Shown here: one piece after another, positions 22,248 through 37,200 of the stretch
How positions within the stretch are numbered: position 1 is the stretch's first letter
Layout: each line of letters starts with the position of its first letter
Assembly: GCA_963970005.1 (NCBI GenBank)
Contig: CAXAMN010023361.1
Location: 1,832,986 to 1,896,985 of the forward strand
Length of the DNA stretch: 64,000 bases
Origin: Durusdinium trenchii
Lineage: Eukaryota > Sar > Dinophyceae > Suessiales > Symbiodiniaceae
Direction of reading: 5' to 3'
Position numbers and translations under genes: made by a program
The notes under the pieces: generated by a model
The model's input: only the letters and a program-made list of their open reading frames with translations
The model's database searches: none
What the model was told of the DNA's origin: nothing

Positions 22248-25200
22248 GTTCGGGTGCCCGGAGCGGTTTCCAGCGGCTGGGCAACTCGATGCCGAGTCCA
22301 TGACCCATGGCGTTGTATGGCGTATGGCGCATCCGCTTGCAACGTGTTTTGGATTGGAAGTTTGATTTCCAGGACTCACTGCAGTGTCAGGGCATTTCCC
22401 CCATTACGGGTTGTTTTTGAAGCGTTTGCCTTGTTTGGCTCCGCTGCTGATTTTTTTCGGCCGCAAACCGTGGGGAGGTAAGTCGTGGGTACTGTCAGGG
22501 CCAATTGGCCCAACGGGTTGTCTATTCTCCTTCTTACTGGGTCAAACAGGGGCGGGTCTCCTCATTCTAATGCACACCCAGAACACCCATACGTAAATCA
22601 AATCGTTGCACGTGAATATGCCAGGCCACGCAATGATATGATTGAAACGGACGTTCCGCAGGCTAATAGTTTGCCATTGGAAGTGGTCTTCTCCATGCTT
22701 CGGTGAAGGTTTCGGGGAGGTGATTGCTCGACATGCCATTTGATATTGCGGGTTTTTTTACAACTTGACAATGACAAATGACAACCGAAGACCCAGAACA
22801 CATAACAAACCTATTCCCAGGTTGAGTAGCGTGTTTACCACTGAATTTGTTTTAACCAATTCTGATCACCTCCGCTTCAATCAGTCGATCTACAGCAACC
22901 GTCCTTCTTCCTTGCTTCCTTACCTTCATCTTTCGTCCCCAACGCCGGGTGGTCGCTCCAGAGCCCCGTCGCTCCGCTGGGGACACACTGTTCGAGGTGA
23001 GTCCTTTGGACTTTGGACCGATGCCGTCCCTGCAGGCCCGGGCGGTGCGAAGCGTCGTGTTCGGATGTGTTCGGCCGGAACAGGGCGAGGCCTCACAGTT
23101 GGAACTACAGATGTCTACAAAGTTTTGGGCATTTACAATGTTTGGAATTGCATCATACAACCTCACTCATGCCATGATAAGCCATGATATGATTGTAGAA
23201 TCCTGCACCCTCGTAAGCGTGCAACCTTTTTCTTTTTTTCCAGAACACATACACATGTTAACATGTTCTATTGACGAAACTACACTTCGGACTCTTTCCT
23301 GACATGGTGAGTTGTTCAACGCCACCCTGCTCACGGCACAAAGGTGGTGCTCGAAAGACACGGGGCGCAACCGATACCCGGGCGCCCGCGCGACGGCCTG
23401 ACATGGTTTCAAGACCCGTGGCCTCGAAGCTGAGTGACCCCTAGTTTATAGGAACACGTCACCCCAAATCTATCAACATCTGGTTTGTTCCTATCAAAAC
23501 AGGAGTCAAATGGGTTACAGAATAATATGGAATAATATGGATTAATATGGTCTCTTCTTCCGAAACATCTCCTTCTAAGATGATGTCACTCTCCCTCGAG
23601 CGCGTTCCGGACTCTTTTTCAGCCGGAGCGTTCCAGGACGAGGTCTCCGTCGTGGGTTACCCCACGGGCGGCGATGGCGTCTCGGTGACCGAGGGCGTCG
23701 TGTGCCCTGGCGGCGCTTCGCGACGCGGGACGCGGGCGTCGTGCTCGTGGAACGGTGGGCTGCGCAGAGAGCGCAGCGGTGGGAACGAGTGGAGCAGATG
23801 AATCTGCGTAAACCCAACCATCTGACCGAGATGGCAATTTGAACGTTGCCATGTCGAATCCCAGCCTCATTTCACATTATGTCCTCCATGAGTCTCCATG
23901 TCATCGGACAGATCTACACCCACATTTCATTGGGTGTGTATTTTAAGAATTAGGGTGACACCCTGCTGACACCCTGGCCCAATGGTTGTTTGGTCCATTT
24001 TCCTTGCGAAACCAGCCGGTCGGAACGCCATCCCAGCTGCTCGGCACCAGCCCTGTCTGTCAGGTCCCGCATTGAGATCCAGACTTACGAGCATTCTGGC
24101 GCCCGGTGTCTAAGGTTTCTTTCACTTGTGACTGGAATTGGTTTGTCAAACAACCCCAGCTCAGGGGATCTGATCAAGAATGGGCACAAGGGGATCTGGT
24201 TTTGTTCAAGACCACAACCAGATCTGTTTCCTCTTGGGCCAGGATTTGATCCAGCAGCTCCAATCATTATTTGTTCCATGGCTTTTGATGCATTGGGCAC
24301 TGATGAAAAGCTCACACCGCTTTCGACCAAGCCTTGCTGAAAACACGTGGGTGTTGGTATCTAAAAGGTTGGGAAGACTTTGGGAGAGATGGGTACCCTG
24401 CAACCACCCCTGTATTCCTGTAAGCGATGTGGACGACCTGAAGAATGTCCACCTTCGGTTTGGGAGTCCATGCTTTCGGTTGGTGTTCCCTAAGACTCCT
24501 TGGACCCTCCATAGCAGGGGTCAGACCCGACGCAGGGGTGGTTTGACCCCTGTCCTTGCCGCAGGGGCTTGTCATCCCTAGGCTCCAATCACCCCTCCCG
24601 GACCGAAGGCCATTTGGCCTGCTTACCGCGATGCTGAGGTGGATCTCCTAGCGGTACAAATTGATGCCACAGACACAGTGGGCGCGGAGCGGTCCGAGTG
24701 AACCAAACGTATCGGTGCACACATCATGGACCCCGAGAACCACGGGTTTTATGGAGGAAGTTCTTGCAGTGAACCGTGGACTAAAGGATGCAAAGGCCAA
24801 AGGTGAGCAACGAATTGGTCAGGTGAATTTGGTTCTTCAACAGGCTTTTCGGGTACCTATTCATTTTCGATTAAACAATTGGATCCAATTGAAACATCGA
24901 GAATTACCTCTTGGTCCTTTTGTTCATGACGATCCCTTTTCACTGGGTCCCTTGCGTGATCTCTGGTGACTCCAAGAAGCCAGTGCCCTTTCCAGCGCCA
25001 CCCATCACGGTCCGCCTGGAGAAACGAGGTGAAAAGGACTCCAAAAGGCCGACTAGGACGACATGTGGGCATGGCAGCGTGACTTGCAGGTGAGTCATGA
25101 GCACCTTCCTTTTGGGAGCCATGAGGCCATCATGAGCCACCTTTCACCGACCAGCCGACCGCCCAGCCGACCTGAGGCTGCTGTGAACCCGGGCAACTCT

Positions 25201-28200
25201 GGAGGGCCTGTGCTCAACGAGGTGGAACAGTCAGAGGTGAAGTGACTTGTGACCTCAAAGAGGTAGACCGGTATATATACATATAGATTTATATACTACC
25301 AAAAACTATATTGGCCATATAAGTACGGATTGGTCAACCTCTGTAGGAAAGCCCGGAAAATGGATTTATTTTAGTTTGAGTTGTATGGTCTTTTCAAATT
25401 GAAGAGTCTCTTTGTGTGGTTCGTTCTTCGATCGGGTTGGTTTTGTGTCAGAATAGAAGACCTCCAAAAGTAGATTCGACGTCAATCCTACACAGGACGA
25501 CATGGAACGATGTGCACAAAAGTAAGGTTCCGCCTTGGGCCGGATCTTTTCGAAAAGATCAGAGGTCCAAACAAGCAGAGAGGTCCATGGCAATGCTGTG
25601 GTCTCCAAGTCTTTGCAGGACTCCTTGCTCATCGGGGTTGCCTTCCAGAACCAGCAGAAGTCCCTCAGTGAAGTGATTGGAATCGAAGCCATTGGATGGA
25701 CATGTATTACCACGATCAACATGTGAACAACTACGGAATTCATGTTACAATAATTTACATAAGACATTTTAGGAGATCTTGCAAGTTGCCAAGTCGTTCT
25801 TTTTTCTTGGCAGATTTCCTTGCAAACGAGATGGGCCTGCCCGTGTGACCTTTACCTGTATAGGGTCATTGTATTGAAGCATGTCCACTAAGAGAGAGTT
25901 AAGAGAGGGTGGTCAAAGCTTGGAAGAAAAAGCGCTTCATTGCATCGTTCTGAAGGGCTTCATCTACCAGACGAAGGTTCACCCATTATTTTTTAAACAT
26001 CCCTGTGACCAATCGTTCCCTGTGACGCCAGACGGCAAGACGGCAAGACGGCCCCGGTTTCCCCGATGGTTTTTGGTTGGAGGCCATCGCTAGTAGGTTT
26101 AAGCGCAGCTTTGCACAGCAAGTGCCATCATGTTAACCTAAAGACCAGTGTTGTCCTTTATTGTTCAGGTGGCCTTACTGTTCTTTGCTCTAGGATGCAT
26201 TCAATATGGTGCTCTAATCAATTGCGGCCTTGGGGCGCATTTTGGCATTCAAAACCCACCCGCCCACCCTTGGGTGCGGCCCACCTGGCCTCCATGCACG
26301 CTCTTGACTGGGGTTGAGGTTCGCGGGGGCCTTGCATATTTCATGCCTCAGCTTCACAGCTCCGAGTCTTTTACTCCTTCCCCACGCATCGATGGACCTG
26401 AAATCGACCTGACGGCCGATCGGCCTGACCGGTCGATCTGCTCAGTTCGCAAAATATCGGCTATGTGATCCCTGTGCCCGTCATCGAGCATTTCTTGAAG
26501 GACACGGATCCCCAGGAGCGACGGGCACGGATTCCTTCAGCCGTCGGCTGAACGCGGTGAAAAAGGTGACGTTGTTCCGGCTTTGGGTTCGAGGTGGTTG
26601 GGCACGGTTTCGGTGGAGGAAATTGAACACGACCGTTGTATGTTGTATGTTATATATGTTATATATAGATTATGTTCTCTCTCTCTATATATATATATAT
26701 ATTATTTGTTATTTGTTTTAAATTCTGTGATGCGGTCCACTTACTGTACTTTGGGGTGACCAGCAGAGTTGGAGGTGTCATGCGCTTGGTCATGTGCAGC
26801 TCATCACCAGTCGGTGACCAGATCGACCGGCAGTGGTTTGGACTGGTGTTTCACAGGTCCAACCAACACTTTGTCAACAAAAGCCCGCCATACCCCTTTC
26901 CTGATCATTTTCGTTGCTGCGTGGATCCATTGCAGTCTGCTTTGTGGGTTTAAGCCTGGTTAAGACTTGAGAAATGCACAGAGATCATCAGCTGGAGCAA
27001 AGAACGAGTGGACTCACTCCAAAATATGAAACACAGATCCACAGATTCACCGGAGACAGTGACACACCGACCCCCTATTGGTGTGTGAATGCACCTTACT
27101 AAGAGTACAGACATGCACTGGGTGAGATGTGTGAGGAGTGTTTTCCTCATCTGCCCTGCGGTACTGGGATGCAAACACTACCCCAACACTCTCCCTCCTT
27201 GCATGCTCGGTAGTATCGGAGGTTATTCTCCCCATCAGCCGCGTGGCACTGGGAAGTAACTAGCCTCCTTTCTGCCCCTGGATTTTCCTGCACAGGGAGC
27301 AGGCCAGGGCCCGACATGAACCGGCCTGTCTCAGAAGAAAAGACACAAGATCGGAGAGGGCTCCTGATGAACCCTCCGCAGACAGACCCCCCACAATGGC
27401 CCCTGGCAAGGGACTTCTTGTCCTCCCCGGATGTTTCATCTACATTGTAATGTGTTCCGTCAGTGCAAAGTGTAATTCCCCCAAACAGTTTACTGTTGGG
27501 TTCTCAATGCTTTTAAGTGTGTCCGCCTCAGTCTGAGCTAGTGCAAAGTTACCGACCCCAGCCGCTGCCAGGACCCCAGCCGATCTCAAGGATTTTGCTC
27601 CTTGGGGATCTTCTACCAGGCGACCCTTGGGGCGATCTACTCGTGCCCGTCGCGGGTGGAGATGGCAAGGACCAAGGACATGATCCGAAGGTGGCATCTT
27701 GCAATCGAGTCAAATTGGATCTCACGGGCTGTCAATGGTGGAGTTAAGGGCTTTGCGACTCTAAGACTCAACGAATTCGGTGTTTTTTTGTATAAAGCTC
27801 CAAGTTATTGAAGACATTTCCAAGTTACCTCTGCGATGGTAGGTGTCAGTTGCACGGAATTGCGGTCTGAACTGGGTCGTGGGCATTGGCGTGGGCAACT
27901 TTGCGTCCTTGGTGCCTGAATGTGCCTGAGTTCCATGTGGGAATGGAATTGGACGTTGCAGAACGCACGTTTGCAGGGGTGTGATTTTCGTATGATTTTC
28001 GCAGTAGGAGGGACTGAAGTGGATCGGTCCAACACATGGCTGTGGGTCAAAGCCTGGAGCCCCAATCCCTGGTAGGTTGACGTCCCTAGTTAAGTAGTCT
28101 AAGTAGTGTTCATCTTTGGTGGGAAAAACCAAGTTCCCCGGTTTTGACCCACAGCCGCATACCGGTTCCTTTTGTTTTTGTGCGTCTGTGCCCAAACCGT

Positions 28201-31200
28201 AAACCTCGACGAGGTCCACGGGTCCTCAAGGAAGCACTTCGAACACTTTCGTAAGCCTCCCATTGGTTGGCTTCTGGCACTCTTTTGGAGCTAATGCACA
28301 AGTTAGTTCTCAATCACTTTTGAAACCAATTCTAAAGGGATCCTGTTAGCTTTCCTCACATTGCGACTTGCCACGTGTAATCATATATCTCGGTGAGTTC
28401 ATGTATCTCTTCAGTAGCAGATGTCCCACGTAAACTCACCAACCCATCTGTACCCGGAAACCAACAAAGAGGCAGTTTGTGGGTGTGAAAACGAGTTTGT
28501 GGGTGCTCCAGTCAAGGAGATTTCTACAACGCATTCACCATAGATCGGCACTTCTTCGGTTGAGGGTGTACAACGGATTTTTTGAAGGTTATTTCGTTGC
28601 ATGTTTTTGGGGCTGTTTGAAGATGTTCAGGTTTTGAAGGGTTTCGAGGTTTTGCGTTTTTCATTGAGAACCGTCTCACCCAACCGTCCGATGGCTCCCA
28701 CGTCGCCAGGGCCTGGAGAACGATCAACTGCCGCTCGGGTTCGGCCGGTCCAAGCGGCGCGGCGATGCGGAGTGAGCGCGGTTAGTAAGGGGGGAGGGGA
28801 GTTGAAGAGGAGTTTGGTGACGAAAGACGATGGAAAAAACACTTTTATGGGGGTGGAAGCATTCTTTGGTGGTGACCCAAACTGTTGTGGCATGTGTGGT
28901 TTTTGCGAAACTTCTTTTCTTTGCCCAAGCACCCGACCATCCTGAAGGAGCTCACCTCTGCTCCAGATGTGACCAACAAACGACTCGTGAAAAGGCACAC
29001 GTTCAGGAAGGTCGTGGATGGTGGGAACATGTCTAGTAGTTGTTTTCTATCTCCACCAGCGGCGCCCAACCAGGTTTGGGTAGGTTTTTCGGTGATGGGT
29101 GCAATACATATCCTTGGTCTAAGTCTACGTACAACTAGCGATAATCATGTTGGCTCAGCTGGTGGATGTCACAAGTTGGGGTATTTGCTCGGCAGCATCC
29201 CTGGTATGGTTGTATCTCTTAAAACAACTCTCCCAGGTGTTTCTGGCCACGGTGCTCCAGTGGATCAGAAAAGCCTTGCAAGACATTCTTGAACTTTCCC
29301 ATGTTTTTCCGGTTTAGTACACACTAATTATAGAATACTGTAAGACGTGCCCAGATATCGTAGATAGCAACAACCCTTCCACAACGGTTTTCCCGGACTG
29401 CAGCATTCAAGGGTTGATACTTTCGAATCTATAGACGAATTGACTTGAAGTTCATGTTGGGTATTGAGGTCAATTCTTCTCAGCCATGGTTATTCAATCA
29501 TGTTGAAGACATGCTTCCTTCATATTGAAGAGATTGCTTGACCCACCTCCTTCTCCTTTCCAATTCTCATTCTCTCCATGAGGCGAGAGTCCTTGGCCTT
29601 GGAACATCGTACTGGGGCAGGGGAACCGAGAGTAGCAGTCCGTGGCATGTGGTGACTGCCAAGTCTCGGGCTCTCTCCGAGTCTTGCTGTGATTCTGTGG
29701 GTTTGGTCCGTGAGGACGACGGACAACCACGACATCGGCACCATCGGACCATTCGGAACCGGCAGTGGACAAGAGACGACCAAGTTAACCACCATCTTCC
29801 CCGTTTCATGTTTCGACCAGAAGTGTAAGTGGTAGATGGAAAACCACGACCTTAAACACCATCGATCATAGCGATCGTCCCCCAGCATCACTGGCAGCGG
29901 TAGATGGGAAACCATGAGAAGACACCAAGGCAAGAGTTTCAAACAGTAAACTTTGCTCGTATTGTAGTTCTTTGTGCCGTAGCTGGTCAGTGCTGGTCAT
30001 AATTGAACCTCTCTATCTATTGAACAGGACTTATGAAATTCATGCTTCTTGTATCTTCTGGTTGCATTGTTGGCTGAGTGACACAGAATATTCCAATATA
30101 ACATATGGCAGTTTGTCATGCTAAAAGAGCTGGAGACTCCCACGTGGAGACTTGAATCACCGTGAGTTCCGTCAAAGCTGAACGCGAACAAACTTTTTGA
30201 GTGTATATATATATAACACATGAAATCTAAACAAAGCCCATGAAATCGGTGTCCATGAAATTGCACGAAACCAACGTAGACGATTATGACGACAGGTGTC
30301 GTTTCACGGGTCCTCAGGCCGGTCGACCAGACCGAGGTCTATGTGCGTGGTTTGCTTCCCTTGTCGCCCGCACAAGGGCTGGTCTTCCCTGGCGTTTCTT
30401 GGCACAAGCAAGGGACCACGCCTTTTTGCTGGTTGGTGAAGTTTTCCTTCATTCTGGGTCCACATGATTTTGACCTCGGACGAGCACCGGATGTAGGAAA
30501 GTGATCCGACTCATGTTCTATTTTGAGAATCGGATGCCGAAATGACCACGTTGGGGATGCCGAATGTCAGTGCCCATCGTCATCCCGTCTTTTCTCACAT
30601 CACTGCACCGACAATATACATTCTCTTTTGGTTGTGACCTTTGGTCGCCACATCCGGTCATCGAATTGGCGAGGTCATCATCACTCCACCCACCGAAGAC
30701 ACCGAGGATGTGCTTCTGGAGCTTGAGAATCGCAGCATTTCCAACGATGGCACCTTTTACGTCGGCTTCCAGGCGAGGCCTTTGACGTCCAGCTTTGCGC
30801 CCGGGTTTCCTCATGTTGGCTTTCGAACGCCCGAGATCTTGGCTGCGTCTTTTCCAGTTCAGGATTTCTTTGCATGTACACTGAATCTCTGAAGGCAGAT
30901 CAAACGCTGATTGTTTTTGGAATGGAAGGAGTTCTGCACATAAGTTGACGGATCAGGTGGGGAGAAGTTCCTGGGCTTTATGACACACCCACAACACCCA
31001 CATAGAACTTGAAGATGAGCCTTTGGTAGGCAAATTTCTCTGCAAACTGGTGGAACAACGTTCCGGTCCCACGAACCTTCTTGCGTCGTCTGAGGGGAAG
31101 GAAATCACTTCAGAAACGGAGCTGTTCCAGCTGGAGAACTACAACAGAACCCATGTAGTTTGACCATTTTTATTCGCTTTTCAGATGCACTGTGCACTTC

Positions 31201-34200
31201 TTTGGGCGTACTCTTTCGATCCTGGACACGACACAGAGTAGGGCCGGTTGGGGCCCCCTAAGGGTTGAGGATGTAAACAAAAGTGAGTGGTGTATGTGAC
31301 CACCCCAACATATATTGAGAAAAAAAATACTGTATCGTATTTTCAATCATAATCACTCTGGCTGTTCCATTTGGTTCCATTTGTCCTTTCTGCCGCTTTG
31401 CCACATCTGCAGCCCCACATACGGTGGTCTCGGACAACCTGAGTCGTTTGGAACAGCGAACGGCGACAGGAACGGCTTAGCTTCGTGTACCTGATCCAGC
31501 TGAAGTTCCCTGGGCAGAAGGTGCCACGGATGGGCTGGGCAGAAGGCGCTGTGCCAAACTCTGGCGTCGCGCCAGTCAGGTTGGGAAGAGACTGGTCAAG
31601 CCACTGGGTGACATTCACCCCAGGAGCTAACCTTGCCTTGGAAACCCTGAGAAGGGACAAGAAGGGTAGACCGGTAGATGGAATCGAAACGGATCCGGCA
31701 GGAAGAACCGGGCCAACCGGACTACCAGGAACCAACGGGACCGCATGCAACGACGTACGACGTACGCGTCGGAGCCCAAAATGGGCCGCGCATGGCGGAT
31801 GTGTCCTCAAGACTAGAGAAGACGAACGCCAAACACGGAGGTTTTGATCCAACATCGATGTCCGGACGCTCGATGCAAGCAAATATGATCTAGATTCGCC
31901 CCCCCCAAATTCCAACATGTAAGCCATATCATGGATCATCTAGCATGGATTTGGAGGTTGCGTGTTCTTTTCTTTTTAAAGAGGCTAGTTGCTGGACAAG
32001 TCTAGTTTTCAGCAAAGCCGGGTCTTTTCTTTTTGATGGCTGTGGGTCAAAACCACCAGGAGACCAAGAAGGTGTTTTCCTAGAATCGGTCGATCGGTCG
32101 TGAGAGATGATGATGACACATGCTTATGTTTTTCCTCAAGTCACAACAAACATCATCAAACATCATGATCATTCATTCTTCATTTATCGACAACCCTGTG
32201 GGTCCCAACGGACGGGTGTTCAGGCCCCGCCGCGAGAGACCGGTGTCCGGGTGTCCAGGTCAGCGTCAAGCTCTGGCGGCCCGGAACGGGTGAGCTGAGC
32301 GGGGAGACCGAGGTGGCGACCGTGGCGACGAGGACCGAAGATGTGGTTGCCCCGTGCTTTGTTTTCCTTGGTAGCGTGATGTAGCGTGTTATAACCCAGA
32401 CACTCCATGTACATATGGTATATATATAATATCAATAGTAGATGTGGCCCCTGAAACCGCCCCAATGTAAGTAAATGTGCCATACATGTAGTGTTTGGGT
32501 AACCTTTTTCGGTTATTAAAGACCCGATTCTGAGCGTTTTTTTTTTTTAATCGTTCAAAGCCCGGAGTTGCGACATCACAGACCTCTGAAGGCAGCAATA
32601 GCAAAGCTCACAAAAAAGAACACGGGTCCCACATTGGTGGACGTGGAATGCGAGAATGCCATGGACGAGTGTGTCTTTACATGTTTTTACCAAACATATC
32701 CGTTGTGGTCTGAAGGGAAGGTCCACTTCCAGGAGCGTAGTTCTAGTGAAGCTGGCTGTCCAGGTACGGCAGTTCTGGCCGCGGTTCAAAATACTTGTCG
32801 GCTTGCTTCCGGCAACAACTGGAAGTAGTAGCAAGAATCTACTAGGAGCAAAGGGCATCGCTACTAGGATCAAGGACGCTACTAGGGGCTCCTGGCCGTA
32901 CTACTATAGGAGCAAGTAGCTACTAGTAACAAGAAGGAATCCCCAAGAGTTGTGCAAAAAGAGCGGCCTCCTTTGTAGTGACACAACGAGTCGTTGTTTC
33001 GCTGCTCCTCTCTAGCCATATGGGCGACTTCTTTCCCTTCAGCCGTGGTTTGCTGTCTTTGCCCTAAAAGACCTTGGTGTCGAGGCCCTTCTATGCAACC
33101 CATGTCTTTTGGCTTTAGCAAACCACAGATTCTATGACTATGAGTCTAACAAAGGTCACTTCCCGACAAAAGTGGCTCGAAACAAACACCCGGCTGTTTT
33201 ATGGTGTCCAGACTTTGCGTTGATCTGGGCATATCTAAGTCTGACTGTTGCATGAACCTTTGCACGTTTCACTTTCACGATGATTCACCCTTACCACGAA
33301 CCTTCAACACGTGTGTTTCCGAACCCGGTGTCGTGGGATGCTTCCTCCAGTCTCGGCCAGATTTCCAAAGCACCTTCAAGGGAGCATTGATATAGATGGT
33401 TTTCATTAAAGGGACCTCTTGGGGATTGGTCAGGGGAGAGAGCCTTTGCGCCTCGGATTCCATTCCGAAGCAACTAAAAGAGGGAGGGGCCCCGACCTAA
33501 ACCATAGGATTCGTAGGGCACATCCAACCTCAAACACTTCGACTGACTTCCCAGGTCTACAGGTACCAGTCTTTCCTCTACAGCCCCTGGTGCCGATTAC
33601 GGTGCGCAGACATGAGTTGATGACGGGGAACAGACGGAGTGCCCAAGATCAATATCACTCAATATGCAGAGCAAAAACCCGTGGATTGTTCAGCTGCGTT
33701 CGATCTGCTGTTTTGCTCCAGTCTACAAGAACTCCACACAGATTCACACAGTTCTTTTTGTTTCATCAACATATTTCCATGCGAGGAATGTCATAGGCTA
33801 AGCATTTGTGGTTGATGGTACTCGTAGGACGTTGGACGTTCCATGTTTGTCGCCCATGTTTGTCGCCCGCTTTCATCCAGCGATGTCGAGTTGGGATCAA
33901 GCAGCGTACCCGGCCATCACATTGATGTCTCTCATGGGAGGTCCCATCCAAAAGCAAAGTCACAAGGACATCCCTCAACACCCTGCAAAAAGAACTAGAA
34001 ACAAAAAGCTACTAGGGACTCCTGGCCTTACTACTAGGAGCAAGGACGCTACTAGGGGCTCCTGGCCTTACTCCTAGGAGCAAGGATGCTACTAGGGGCT
34101 CCTGGCCATACTCCTAGGAGCAAGGACGCTACTAGGGGCTCCTGGCATCGCTCCTAGGAGCAAGGACGCTACTAGGGGCTCCTGGCATCGTTCCTAGGAG

Positions 34201-37200
34201 CAAGGACGCTACTAGGGGCTCCTGGCATCGCTACTAGGAGCAAGGACGCTACTAGGGGCTCCTGGCNNNNNNNNNNTCCTGGCATCGCTACTAGGAGCAA
34301 GGACGCTACTAGGGGCTCCTGGCCCTACCACTAGGAGCAAGGATGCTACTAGGGGCTCCTGGCCATACTAGGAACAAGAAGCGACTAGGAGCTTTTTCCC
34401 GAAGTCCTGAGCACCAATCGTTCAAGGTCGTTAAAGATCTTCACTCGCCCTGTGAGATTGCTTGGCATCTTCCGAATGACATGGGCGGACTGGGGAGCTT
34501 CCAATCAACTCAACCGATTGGGGATCCTTTGGTGTCTCGGACCGAATCGGTTTCGACCTTTCTCCAACAGATGGTGTTTCCACCCACCTCGTGGAGTGCG
34601 TTCTCTCGTTGCGGATTCTCGGTGTGACACATAGTGTGACAAGAGGTGCTTTCTCTCTGTGAAAGGGTCAGCTTTTCAGTTCGAGGATGTTCGAAGAGGA
34701 CGGCACGTCGACTAAGTCTTTGCATCCCAATTCTAGGACATCGGTCTCGGACCCCTGGCAGCCAGCAGCACCTGGTTTGCTCACTTTCTGGGCGAGTTCG
34801 GAGGTTTCAGGGAGATTTGAATCTAAGGAGTATCAATCTCTAAGACCTGTAGACAACAGGGTTGTGGACCAACACACCCTAAAACACCCTGGATCCCAGA
34901 GATTGGCAGGTCCAGGATTCTCTGCAGCCCTGGTTCCTCTACGGCGGCATGCTCTTCGTGGTGCTCACAGTGTCCGGTTGGCCCAGTCGGTCCGGCTGAA
35001 CAATAGGGGTCACGATGAGGATGAAGGAAGGAAGGAAAAGAAGCAGCCAGGAAGGAGCAGAGGTTTTGATTTGGAAGATGGTCGTAGAAGCTTCATGGCA
35101 TGTCGTGATGCTGAACCAGATTCAAGGAGATCAATTGGCTAAGCTGCGAATCACCAGCAGACAAGGCCAGAGCGATGTTTGATGCCATTTGATGCATTCT
35201 CCAGCAATCACGGAAGCCGAAAGGGGGGCGGCCACGGTCTGCACCACTTCCTGGTTGTCCAAGAAAGGGTAGACAGTGAGGACCGGCTGAAGTGCCCCTC
35301 AGTTTGAAAGGTGTGATGATATGATTTGGGTGTATATAATATAGATACTTTCTCTCTCCTAGGAGCAAGAAGCTACTAGGGGCTCCTGGCCTTACTACTA
35401 GGAGCAAGGACGCTACTAGGGGCTCCTGGCCCTACTACTAGGAGCAAGGACGCTACCAGGGGCTCCTGGCTACGGACTCCTACGCCTTGAAGATCCTTGA
35501 AGCCTCAGTTTTTGGAGTCAGGTCATATCTACAAGAGTGGGGCCCGGAGCTCAGTCGGGGCGGTGGGCGGTGGGTAATTCTTCCTGAACCGGACCCCTGC
35601 AAAAGGCAATATGCATATAACTGTATGGTTAGACTATGACCCCTTGATGATTTACTTTCACTTCCAACCCCTTCGATAGGTCCATGTGGTCCATGTGGCT
35701 GATTGAACGGTTCGTTGTGCCCCCCCTTTTTTTGCTAAAGCAAAGAAAAAACATCGGAAAAAGTATGCATGCCTGGTGCCTCCTAAATGTATCACAGGAC
35801 TCGATCGGCCAGAAGGGAGTGACCCTGAGACAAACGACTCCGAAAGCCGTTTCAGCCGAGGGGAAAGTCCCACCGTTAACAGAACCGTTTCCGAAATCGG
35901 CGGTTCTGGAGCCCGAAATCTGGGAGCCCGGCCCAGCGGTGAGTAGTTCCTCCTTTGCCGAAGGGCTCAACAAGTGCTGCAAGTGCTGAGTGCTGAACAT
36001 GAAGATCTCCCAGTGCATGGCCAATCTAGAAGCATCCCTGAGTTCAACTAGGCCCTTTGGTGTTGAATCGGCAAATCGGCGCGTGTGGCACCACAGATAC
36101 GGACTCGAAACGATTCACACGTAGCGTTTGAAATCATTGGAAGTAGTCTTAAGTCTTGGCCCAGTCTCAACCCGGTAGGGCCGCCGGGATTTTCACTTGA
36201 GCAAGCTAACATATGGCCAGTGGATCAAAAGCAACATTCCAAAACCAACACTCGCTCCAGATGCCACATTTTTGCCACTAGAGGAACCAAACCTATGTGC
36301 GTGGTGCAGTTTTTGAGCAAAAGCAGTTTGGATTCCCCACCGGAAGTCACTTAGTATACATGACAGTCCATCTCAATCCGCTGGCTCACCCGGGTGTAAG
36401 CCGGAACATTCAGCTCGCCATATGCGAAGGGATGGAGTCATACCTGACCATCCACTGAGTCACATGCAAAAACAGTTTTGCTCTCAATAGCAGCGTGAAA
36501 GTGTGCATCGGATCCATATTAGTTAAAATATTTACTATATAATATAACTATACATTTTCTTGATTTCGTTGGGAATCATATGAGTTCCGGGCACAGGCAT
36601 GTGGCTTACCCTGTGTCCATTAGGACATGGAGCATGCTATATGTGCAACTGTGCAACACCATGGTACACTTCACAGCAGATTCTTCTGCCTAAACTTGGT
36701 CGGTCATGCTGCTTGGTTCCGTGTTTGGTGCAAGGTAGCTCAATGACCATTCACTGAATGTAGATATAGATATATATATATATATGTATACAACACTTTT
36801 TCAGAATTGGATCAAAACCCAAGGGGTCCATGAAGGAGGCTGATTTGACTGTTGTGCAGGTCGTCCATTCCGTGAGCTTCCTCACCCCTGTACCACCCCA
36901 ATGTACCAACAAGATGGCCAGCTTGGAGTGGATCAGGGACTTCCAAACTACCAGAGCTGGGGAGGTTACTCAAACTTTGGAGATTCCATGTTTTCAGCAA
37001 GTCCACCAGCTCTTCGAGGTCGGAAGCCGCGGGAGCCAAACGGAGTCGAGCTCGACCGGTCGACCGCCGTCTCTCGAAACGAGAGTCTCCAGGCTCCAAG
37101 TGGCTGCACGATGCGCCGGTGGATCTGGTCATGTTGCAAAAGGAAGGATTGAAGAAGGACCCCGAGGAGCCGACGAGTCGACTCTCGAACGTTAAAGCCG

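Noticed and set aside
21854-22481. Cys/Leu-rich open frames resembling membrane proteins
   Set aside because: They are translations of the GCTT tetranucleotide repeat.
33986-34392. CRISPR-like array
   Set aside because: Units are contiguous 40-bp tandem repeats with no variable spacers, in eukaryotic intron DNA.
35079-35119. Possible Deg exon (VVEASWHVVMLNQ)
   Set aside because: It looks like the VVVLSQ strand, but it lies before the exon at 46609 that should precede it, so the order is wrong.
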